Positions 35,538 to 42,003 of a stretch of DNA of 42,003 nt are shown here, piece after piece. The position numbers were made by a program, and so were the translations under genes. The DNA comes from Gallionella sp. (GTDB lineage Bacteria; Pseudomonadota; Gammaproteobacteria; Burkholderiales; Gallionellaceae), in NCBI GenBank assembly GCA_030652475.1, contig JAUSAO010000040.1:1-42003 (forward strand), in the 5' to 3' direction. Below the pieces are notes generated by a model that searched no databases, was not told the DNA's origin, and saw nothing but the letters and a program-made list of their open reading frames with translations. Position 1 is the stretch's first letter; every line of letters starts with the position of its first letter.

Positions 35538-35685
35538 CGTCTTATATTCGATTTTCCAAAGGCGCAATGATAACTGCGCTGGCAGAAAACTGCATGACGA
35601 TGCACCGAAATATATTTGATGGCAGGCTGTACGAGATTTTTTGTGCGCGGCTGGCACATCAGCTTATCTACCCGCACTACACGCG

Positions 35686-36972
35686 TTACCGGGCGGTTTT
35701 TTCATCGTCTTCGTCAAGAGGCCACAATTGATGCGCATCCAGCAGTAAACGGTAGCGCGTTTCGTTGGCATCCAGTCGTGCAAGGGTCTCGGTCAACGAA
35801 GACTCCAGCGCAAAACGGCGTGCGGTGAGGCTGTCCGACAGGCTGCTCTCACCCAGACGATAAGCCTTGGCGACCAGTTCGGCATTGTTGCGTATCGCCA
35901 GCGCAGCTAGCTGCGCATGTTGCCAGGCTTCGAAACCTTTTGTAGCCTGGAGATGCGCGGCATAAATATCGCCTTCCAGACGGCGTCTGACAAAGGCTTC
36001 CTGGTCGGCGGCAATCTCGGCTTGCTGTTGGACGCCCTCTGCGGTGGCATTGCGATGTCCGAACGAGAACGGTACGCTGACGTAGACACCCGTTACTTTT
36101 TCATTTCCGGCTGATTCACTCGAATAGCGCAGGCCGACGACAGGGTCGGGAAGCTGGTCGGCGCGACTGCGTTGCGCCAGCAGGTGTTGCACATGGCTGT
36201 GTTCCTGCACCATGGCGAGTTCATGGTTGTCATCGAGTATGCGTGATTTCCAGAACGCAAAATCATGTTCGATAGCTTGAGGCGTAGCGGGCGGGATGTT
36301 AAGGTTTAGCTGGATGGCAGGGAAACTGCGTGTCAGATCGTTGCCCGCCAGTTGTGCCCGCAACAGGGTCTGATGCCATGAAACGTTCGCTTGTGCCGCA
36401 GCGGCTTGTGCCAGGTTTAATTCAAGTTTGGGCGCGTCACCCGCCTTGACGCGTTTTTCGACCATTTGTGCCAACTGCCTGAGGATGTCTGACTGTTGCT
36501 CCCACAGGGTGGCTTGAGCTTGCTCGCGTTGCCATACAAACCACTGTCGCAATAGGCTGCGCCCGGCTTCGTGGCGCGCATCACCCAGCGTGTATTTTGC
36601 CCGGGCAACACTGGCCGCACCGATATTATTATCAATACTTGCTTTGTTAAACAGACGTAGCGGGCGTTCCAGCGCAACATCCCATTCCTGTAATTTTTGT
36701 CCTGTGCTGGCGATGCTGCGTTGTGATGAGCCTGCACGCAGGTTGAACTCGTGGGGGCCGCTATTCCACTTGCGCTGGTTGGCTAGTTCCATTTTTAGGC
36801 CGCTGTTGGCATTCAATACCATCAGATGTTCATCTAACGCGCGTTCGACTTGTGCCAGTGGCGGCAGGTCGGGCTGACTTATTTCCGCAGCATTTGTCAA
36901 TCCACTGAGCAATGACGCACCAACGAAATAACTAACGACTAACGACTTACGACTGTTAACTGTTTTCCTCAT
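35686..36972 (-). CDS. TolC/CzcC-family outer-membrane efflux protein
   Basis: The outer-membrane channel of a heavy-metal RND system. The 428-aa protein has a signal peptide (about 1-28, VVSYFVGASLLSGLTNA-A) and two alpha-helical OEP repeats (QPDLPPLAQVERALDEHL; then DPVVGLRYSSESAGNEKVTGVYVSVPFSFGHRN). Long helices rich in Ala and Gln suit the periplasmic tunnel. It is last in the operon; its ATG overlaps the DUF3240 stop by 4 bases. The signal-peptide codons contain heptamer repeats that could shift the frame. Confidence 0.9.
   Translation of the reverse strand: MRKTVNSRKSLVVSYFVGASLLSGLTNAAEISQPDLPPLAQVERALDEHLMVLNANSGLKMELANQRKWNSGPHEFNLRAGSSQRSIASTGQKLQEWDVALERPLRLFNKASIDNNIGAASVARAKYTLGDARHEAGRSLLRQWFVWQREQAQATLWEQQSDILRQLAQMVEKRVKAGDAPKLELNLAQAAAAQANVSWHQTLLRAQLAGNDLTRSFPAIQLNLNIPPATPQAIEHDFAFWKSRILDDNHELAMVQEHSHVQHLLAQRSRADQLPDPVVGLRYSSESAGNEKVTGVYVSVPFSFGHRNATAEGVQQQAEIAADQEAFVRRRLEGDIYAAHLQATKGFEAWQHAQLAALAIRNNAELVAKAYRLGESSLSDSLTARRFALESSLTETLARLDANETRYRLLLDAHQLWPLDEDDEKTAR
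36931..36962. repeat. heptamer repeats in the efflux channel signal peptide
   Basis: On the + strand ACTAACG (36931), ACTAACG (36938), ACTTACG (36945), ACTGTTA (36952) and ACTG follow each other without gap. They lie in codons 4-14 of the gene on the - strand. A seven-base unit is not a multiple of three, so loss or gain of one unit would put the gene out of frame. Confidence 0.75.
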
Positions 36973-37280
36973 GCCAGCCTCCCGAATTCAATCACCGGCG
37001 TCATCCAGTAGGCAATTTCCGGATTGGCTTGTTCACGCTTGAGATGTGTGATGAGTTCGTGCGCATCTTCAATATTCATCACGCTGACAATCTGTACACG
37101 TTGCGAACGTCCTCGCACTTGCTCCAGCATGCTGGGTAATTTTTCTTTCTGGCTGCCGCCTTCAATACGCGTCAGGGAAAAACCGCGCACCCACTCGGGA
37201 TGCTCCAGCAGGTGATCGACCAGGTGTTCTTCCTGAGAGCGATGGCAGACCAGAGTCAAACAGCAATTCATATCTTTCAT
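36969..37280 (-). CDS. DUF3240 family protein of the metal efflux operon
   Basis: A 103-aa small cytoplasmic protein (NCCLTLVCHRSQEEHLVDHLLEHPEWVRGFSL to AYWMTPVIEFGRLA), matching DUF3240 as I know it. The fold resembles PII-like or ferredoxin-like alpha-beta proteins. DUF3240 genes commonly sit beside czcA-type genes; the function is unknown, perhaps metal sensing or pump control. Cys-Cys and His near the N-terminus could bind metal. Overlaps czcA and the outer-membrane gene by 4 bases each. ATG 37271 is an alternative start. Confidence 0.85.
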   Translation of the reverse strand: MKDMNCCLTLVCHRSQEEHLVDHLLEHPEWVRGFSLTRIEGGSQKEKLPSMLEQVRGRSQRVQIVSVMNIEDAHELITHLKREQANPEIAYWMTPVIEFGRLA

Positions 37281-40200
37281 GTTGATTTCCTTACGGTTTC
37301 AAGGCCGAAACGGCGGTACAGGATAGGTAGCATGATCAGCGTCAACAGCGTCGAACTGATCAGTCCCCCGGTTACCACGATGGCGAGCGGCTTCTGGATC
37401 TCAGAACCGGGACCGGTGGCAAACAGCACCGGCAACAGGCCAAAGGCAGTGATGCTGGCGGTCATCAAGACGGGGCGCAAACGACGCTTCGCACCTTCAA
37501 ACACGACTTGGGTGATATCCATCCCCTCGGCGTGTAACTGGTTAAAGTAGGACACCATCACCACACCATTGAGTACCGCAATGCCGAGCAGTGCGATGAA
37601 GCCGACCGAAGCAGGGACGGACATATATTCTCCGCTGATCCATAAGGCAAAGATGCCGCCGATCAATGCAAACGGGATGTTGGTGAGCACCAGCACGGCT
37701 TGTCTGACCGAACCAAAGGTGGCGAACAACAGCATGAAAATCATGCCAAGTGCCACTGGCACCACCACGGCAAGCCGCGCCGCTGCACGTTGCTGATTCT
37801 CAAACTGTCCGCCCCAGGTCAGCGTGTAGCCTGGAGGGAGGGTGATGTTGCTTGCTACGGCAGTTTTTGCCTCTTCAACAAAACCGACCAGGTCACGGTC
37901 GCGTACGTTGCTTTGTACGACCACCATGCGCATGCCATTTTCCCTGTCAACTTTTACCGGGCCATCCGTGCGCTCCAGTTTGGCCACTACGGATAAAGGT
38001 ATGCTTTGGCCGTTGGGTAGGGGCAGCGTGAGGGCTGCGAACAGGGCGGGCGAGTGTTGAATGTCAGTCTCGCCACGTATGATGAGTGGTGTGCGTCGAC
38101 CATTTTCAATAATGGTGCCGAGTTGCTGGCCTTCGATCTGGCTGCGCAGGGTCGTGCCGATGTCATCTACATTCAGCCCGAGGCGTCCGGCAGCAAGTCG
38201 GTCTATCTCCACGCGAAAATATTGCACGCCACTATTTTTGACTGTAAAAACATCCTCACTGCCCCGGATAGCCTCCAGTAACGTGACCATTTTCTCGGCG
38301 GTTTCATTCAGCTTGTTCAAGTCCGTGCCGAAGATTTTAATTGCAATGTCGCCGCGAGCGCCCGTGAGCATTTCCGAGACGCGCATCGCAATTGGCTGGG
38401 TGAAGTTGTATTCCACCCCGGGGAAATTCTCCATTACTTTTCGGACGTGATCGGCGATGGCGGTTTTGTCCTTGCTGCGCCATTCTGCCTGGGGCTTGAG
38501 TACCAGAAAGTTGTCGGTCTCATTCAAGCCCATGGGGTCGAGACCTAGCTCGTCTGCACCGGCACGCGAGACGATGCCTTTGACTTCCGGTACCTCCCTG
38601 AGTATGGCTTGCTGGATACGCTGGTCGATGAGGGCGGTTTGTGCGATGTTGATGGAAGGTAGTTTGGATACCTGCATAATAAGGTCACCTTCATCCATCT
38701 CTGGCATAAAGGCCTTGCCTATCAGTGTATACACGCCACCGCTGATGACCAGCATGGCCAGCGCAATGCTGATCACCACACGTTCCTTGTTCAGCGCGCG
38801 TTCCAGCATCGGAGCATAGATCGCCATGGCGCGGCGCACCAGCCATGGTTCATCGTGGCTGGCCGTCTTGAGTAACAGGGATGAAAGCATCGGCACTATG
38901 GTCAGCGAAAGTATGAGTGAAGCTGCCAGTGCGAACACAATGGTCAGGGCGACCGGAATGAATAGCTTGCCTTCCAGTCCTTGCAGTGTCATCAGTGGCA
39001 AAAATACAATAATAATGATGGCGACTCCCGCAGCTACGGGTGTGATGACTTCTTTTGTCGCGCGGTAAATGACGTGCAGATGAGAAATGTGCGCGCGTTT
39101 GTTGGCGAGGTGATTAATGATGTTTTCCATAACCACGACCGAACCATCTACCAGCATGCCGATGGCAATCGCCAGTCCGCCCAGGCTCATTAAATTGGCT
39201 GACATGCCAAACTTTTGCATCAGGATGAAGGTGGTCAGCACTGCGAGCGGCAGGGTGATGGCGACCACGATAGCCGCCCGCAAATTGCCGAGAAAAAGCA
39301 CCAGCAATATCACCACCAGTACAATGGCTTCAGTCAGCGCCTTGGAAACCGTGCCTATCGCGCGGTCTACCAGACTGCCGCGATCATAAAATACCTGAGT
39401 GCTTACGCCATGGGGTAGTGTAGGTGCCAGTTCTTTCAATTTGGCCTGAACTCCGGCAACAACTTTTTGGGCATTTGCGCCGCGCAGGCCCAGTACCAGG
39501 CCTTGCACTGCTTCTCCTTTGCCGTCTTTGCTGACTACGCCGTAACGTGTCATGCTGCCGATGCGTACCTGTGCGACATCACTGATGCGTATCGGATTAC
39601 CAGCGGGGCTGGTTATGACGATATTACGCAGGTCCTGCAGGTTTTTGATGCTCCCTTCGGCGCGTACCAGCAAGGCTTCGTCGCCATCGTTGATGCGTCC
39701 GGCACCCTCGTTGCGGTTGTTTAACTGTATTGCCTGTTGCAGCATTGCAAAGGAGATTCCATGCGATGCGAGCGCATTGTGGTCTGGCACAACCTCAAAG
39801 CTGCGCGCAAAGCCACCGAGCGAATTGACATCCGCCACGCCGGGCAGGGTGCGCAATGCAGGACGTATTACCCAGTCAAGGATGGTACGACGTTCTTCGA
39901 GTGAAACGCCGTCGCCTTCAACGGTGAACATGAACATTTCACCCAGTGGGGTGGTGATAGGTGCGAGACCGCCGGAAGCAGAAGGTGGTAACTCGCGCTG
40001 TGCGTTGCTCAGACGTTCAGCAACCTGCTGGCGGGCCCAGTAAATGTCGGTCCCGTCGTTGAAGTCGATGGTGATGTCGGCAATCGCGTATTTAGATATA
40101 GAGCGCATGATGCGCTGATTGGGAATGCCCAGCATTTCCAGTTCAATGGGAGCGACGATGCGCGCCTCGACCTCTTCGGGAGTCATGCCCGGTGCCTTCA

Positions 40201-40351
40201 TGATGAGTTTGACTTGTGTCGAGGAAACATCAGGGAACGCATCAATCGGCAGGTCACGGAACGAGACGATGCCTGCACCGACCAGCAGCAACGTTAACGC
40301 GGCTACCAACAAGCGTTGCGTCAGGGAGAATTCAACCAGTTTGGAAAACAT
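37277..40351 (-). CDS. heavy-metal efflux RND transporter (CzcA/CusA family)
   Basis: The 1024-aa proton-driven inner-membrane pump, exporting metal ions through the tripartite complex. It has 12 predicted helices and two large periplasmic loops: FSLTQRLLVAALTLLLVGAG (TM1), DAFPDVSSTQVKL, YWARQQVAERL, and FMPEMDEGDLIMQVSKLPS. TM4 reads AIGMLVDGSVVVMEN (396-410): Asp402 and Glu409 are present, but the first Asp of the Zn/Co/Cd DFG signature is Ala396. Cu/Ag-type CusA methionine features are not obvious. Metal specificity is thus open. The start overlaps the membrane fusion gene by 1 base (TGATG). Confidence 0.94.
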   Translation of the reverse strand: MFSKLVEFSLTQRLLVAALTLLLVGAGIVSFRDLPIDAFPDVSSTQVKLIMKAPGMTPEEVEARIVAPIELEMLGIPNQRIMRSISKYAIADITIDFNDGTDIYWARQQVAERLSNAQRELPPSASGGLAPITTPLGEMFMFTVEGDGVSLEERRTILDWVIRPALRTLPGVADVNSLGGFARSFEVVPDHNALASHGISFAMLQQAIQLNNRNEGAGRINDGDEALLVRAEGSIKNLQDLRNIVITSPAGNPIRISDVAQVRIGSMTRYGVVSKDGKGEAVQGLVLGLRGANAQKVVAGVQAKLKELAPTLPHGVSTQVFYDRGSLVDRAIGTVSKALTEAIVLVVILLVLFLGNLRAAIVVAITLPLAVLTTFILMQKFGMSANLMSLGGLAIAIGMLVDGSVVVMENIINHLANKRAHISHLHVIYRATKEVITPVAAGVAIIIIVFLPLMTLQGLEGKLFIPVALTIVFALAASLILSLTIVPMLSSLLLKTASHDEPWLVRRAMAIYAPMLERALNKERVVISIALAMLVISGGVYTLIGKAFMPEMDEGDLIMQVSKLPSINIAQTALIDQRIQQAILREVPEVKGIVSRAGADELGLDPMGLNETDNFLVLKPQAEWRSKDKTAIADHVRKVMENFPGVEYNFTQPIAMRVSEMLTGARGDIAIKIFGTDLNKLNETAEKMVTLLEAIRGSEDVFTVKNSGVQYFRVEIDRLAAGRLGLNVDDIGTTLRSQIEGQQLGTIIENGRRTPLIIRGETDIQHSPALFAALTLPLPNGQSIPLSVVAKLERTDGPVKVDRENGMRMVVVQSNVRDRDLVGFVEEAKTAVASNITLPPGYTLTWGGQFENQQRAAARLAVVVPVALGMIFMLLFATFGSVRQAVLVLTNIPFALIGGIFALWISGEYMSVPASVGFIALLGIAVLNGVVMVSYFNQLHAEGMDITQVVFEGAKRRLRPVLMTASITAFGLLPVLFATGPGSEIQKPLAIVVTGGLISSTLLTLIMLPILYRRFGLETVRKST

Positions 40352-41451
40352 CAGTTACCCCCGCCGATGCCCATCATGCTGGATTTGAGGGCTGAAATAC
40401 CGCCCACAGCGATTTTTTCATCGCCCTTTAGTGCACCGCTGATGACGCTGTTGTGTGCGCCTTCGTTGACTATGTTGATGGTTTGCGCACGAAAACCTTG
40501 TGACGTCCTTACGAAAAGCACGGGCTTTCCTGAAATGCGCGCAATTGCGCTGTTGGGAATTTCCCACTGCGCCACATTATTGGCGGCAGTGCTTATGCTG
40601 GCTTCGACAAACTGGCCGGGGCGCAGATTTTCTGTGCCATGCTGAACAAGGGCTCGCAACAAGATGGTCTGGTTGGATCCGGTCAGGCTGCGTGCAATCG
40701 CAGTAATTGTGCCACCGGCGGAATATGCAGGAATGGTAATTAATGCGCCTATCTTGATATTGTGGCTGACAGCCAATGGCACCTGAATTTCCAGAGCGAG
40801 TGGATCAAGTCGGGCAATCTTGAAAATAACTACGGCCGCATCAAGACGTTGTCCGGCACTGGCAGTTTTCTCTAATACAACGCCATCAATGGGGGCTGTC
40901 AGGGTAAGTGAACTGCTCAAATTATTGCCAGATTGCAACTGTGCAATTGCATTATCTGACATTCCAGAAAGGCGCAGCACTTGTTTGCGTTCTGACAGGG
41001 TGGCCTGTGTTTCGAGAGCCAGACCACGGGCAGCGCGATAGCGGCTTTCGGAAATAATGCCGTCCTTATATAAGGATTCGTCACGTACCAGATTATCGCG
41101 AGCAAGTTGAGTTTGCACATTAGCCAGCAATAAGCCACGTTGTGCTTCGGCCAAAGCCGGGCTTTGCAGGCGAGCAATCGGTTGGCCCTTCTTTACGCTG
41201 TCGCCTACGCCAACTAGCATTTGTTCAACCATCGCAGGGAGTGGTGTACTGATGACAAACAATTGATTGCCGGGAATGACAACATGAGCGGGTAGTCCGG
41301 AAATTTCGCCAGAATGTTTACTTGGCAGGGCAGCCGTAGTAATGCCTAGAGATTGTATTTGCTTGGTGTTAACAACGATATTCTCATTCGCGTAAACCGG
41401 TTGAATGATAGACAGGGTAATAAGCCCGAGAATAAGTGAGGCATTCTTCAT
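40351..41451 (-). CDS. RND membrane fusion protein (CzcB/CusB family)
   Basis: The periplasmic adaptor, 366 aa. Signal peptide about 1-21 (ASLILGLITLSIIQPVYA-N), a lipoyl half (PAMVEQMLVGVGDSVKKGQPIARLQSP), a helical hairpin (about 105-160), the second lipoyl half (LTAPIDGVVLEKTASAGQRL), and beta-barrel and membrane-proximal domains (LRPGQFVEASI). ATG 41451 has GGAG six bases upstream, so I prefer it to ATG 41472. First gene of the four-gene operon. A possible promoter (GTGAAC-17-TAAAAT on the - strand, about 41480-41510) is weak. No metal regulator is in the window. Confidence 0.93.
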   Translation of the reverse strand: MKNASLILGLITLSIIQPVYANENIVVNTKQIQSLGITTAALPSKHSGEISGLPAHVVIPGNQLFVISTPLPAMVEQMLVGVGDSVKKGQPIARLQSPALAEAQRGLLLANVQTQLARDNLVRDESLYKDGIISESRYRAARGLALETQATLSERKQVLRLSGMSDNAIAQLQSGNNLSSSLTLTAPIDGVVLEKTASAGQRLDAAVVIFKIARLDPLALEIQVPLAVSHNIKIGALITIPAYSAGGTITAIARSLTGSNQTILLRALVQHGTENLRPGQFVEASISTAANNVAQWEIPNSAIARISGKPVLFVRTSQGFRAQTINIVNEGAHNSVISGALKGDEKIAVGGISALKSSMMGIGGGN

Positions 41452-41582
41452 GTAAAGCTCCGGTATGGGCAAAGTTTGCTGCGCATTTTACTGGTTGAAT
41501 AGGGAAAGTTCACAGCTATAGTCCTGCATAGTGCCGCAATGGTTCATTAATGCTAAGAAAATAGTAAAAAATAAAATATCGT

Positions 41583-41611
41583 TTGACGAGGATGAGTGCC
41601 TTTGCTATAGT
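41583..41611 (+). promoter_or_regulatory. promoter of initiator tRNA
   Basis: TTGACG (41583-41588), 17-bp spacer, extended -10 TGC-TATAGT (box 41606-41611). Transcription would start near 41618, five bases before the tRNA. Confidence 0.85.
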
Positions 41612-41622
41612 CCGTTTTCTGA

Positions 41623-41699
<77 letters not shown>

Positions 41700-41710
41700 A
41701 AGTTAAATCA

Positions 41711-41743
41711 AGGGGTTAGATGACAAATCTGACCCCTTTTTTT
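41711..41743 (+). terminator. intrinsic terminator of the tRNA gene
   Basis: AGGGGTTAGAT (41711-41721) pairs with ATCTGACCCCT (41727-41737), 11 bp with one G-U, around GACAA, followed by six T. Confidence 0.92.
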
Positions 41744-41758
41744 AATAGCCAAAATCTG

Positions 41759-41779
41759 ATTCCCACCTCTATTCCCACC
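41759..41779. repeat. direct repeats ATTCCCACC beyond the tRNA
   Basis: ATTCCCACC occurs at 41759-41767 and 41771-41779, 12 bp apart; TTCCCACC recurs near 41815. A pyrimidine-rich stretch follows. Position beyond a tRNA 3' end would suit integrase arm sites, but no integrase is visible. Confidence 0.45.
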
Positions 41780-41855
41780 AGTCCTTTTGTTAATCTATGG
41801 CATTAAATGAAGCTTCCCACCCTCCTCCATCCTCCCTCCGTCTCCCCATCCATCT

Positions 41856-42003
41856 TCACTCCCACATCTTGACCACTCTCTTAGCCGGTATCTTGATCTC
41901 CGCCCCCGATTGATGAATTGTGGTCAGTACGCGAGGTAGGATTCGATGGAAGGAATTTTTTAGTACCAGAAAGGAATAAAGGGGGGATTCTTGCTTTGGG
42001 GGG
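41856..42003 (-). CDS. possible 3' end of an unknown CDS running off the window
   Basis: On the - strand one frame is open from the window edge for 48 codons and ends with TGA at 41858-41856. It reads KNSFHRILPRVLTTIHQ and ends GAEIKIPAKRVVKMWE. The basic C-terminus looks protein-like, but I cannot assign a family. It may be a chance open frame; no start is in the window. Nothing else is seen between the tRNA terminator and the edge. Confidence 0.35.
   Translation of the reverse strand, partial: PPKQESPLYSFLVLKNSFHRILPRVLTTIHQSGAEIKIPAKRVVKMWE

Noticed and set aside
35632..35661. Hairpin TGTGC/GCACA next to a T-run
   Set aside because: The T-run precedes the stem on the + strand and becomes an A-run after it on the - strand, so it is not an intrinsic terminator in either direction.

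Overview
The window looks like a chromosomal segment of a betaproteobacterium, most likely of the Nitrosomonadales (Gallionella/Sideroxydans/Nitrosomonas-like). This rests on gene order and family resemblance, not on a search. The main evidence is the order gyrA-serC-serA-pheA-hisC-aroF-tyrA-aroA::cmk-rpsA-ihfB-lapA-lapB-pyrF-hldE-hldD, the tmRNA tag ANDENYALAA, and UbiG and LapB/HldD typical of Gram-negatives. Nearly all genes between 3.7 and 25.3 kb lie on the + strand with short gaps or 4-nt ATGA overlaps.

Layout. (1) 1-1640 is an accessory edge: a possible CDS tail, a ParE-type toxin with an unusual long antitoxin, and a cluster of 10-bp iterons, ending at the 3' end of ssrA (tmRNA, - strand). 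(2) 2.0-3.5 kb, - strand: ubiG and gph, separated by a nested palindrome that seems to supply the gph ribosome binding site. (3) 3.7-18.8 kb: gyrA, then the serine and aromatic amino-acid supra-operon (serC, serA, pheA, hisC, aroF, tyrA, aroA fused to cmk). It is interrupted by a methyltransferase, a small FimV-like membrane protein, and a 1.9-kb insert with two toxin-antitoxin modules (FitAB-like and HigBA-like). A 79-bp palindromic repeat sits in frame inside aroA. (4) 18.8-25.3 kb: rpsA, ihfB, a strong terminator, then lapA-lapB-pyrF-hldE-hldD for LPS assembly, pyrimidine synthesis and heptose synthesis. (5) 25.3-29.1 kb: a CBS-PAS-GGDEF-EAL protein with an unrecognised 112-aa partner, lying between a 67-bp fragment and the full copy of a methyltransferase gene. 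(6) 29-35.6 kb: queG, tsaE, an AMIN-domain amidase, an ankyrin-repeat protein, FimV and cysM. (7) 35.7-41.5 kb, - strand: a heavy-metal RND efflux operon (membrane fusion protein, pump, DUF3240, outer-membrane factor). (8) 41.6 kb to the end: initiator tRNA with a clear promoter and terminator, then repeats and the tail of an unknown ORF.

The core genes serve central metabolism, translation and the envelope. The most interesting material is the repeat biology: GTAGGGTGGG palindromes at pheA and inside aroA, the CCCTCTCCC palindrome at gph, and three separate heptamer arrays (gyrA 3' end, hldE 3' end, signal peptide of the efflux outer-membrane protein). To these can be added the inverted-repeat-bracketed gene fragment and the probable leaderless HigB mRNA. 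I found no CRISPR array, transposase or phage structural gene.
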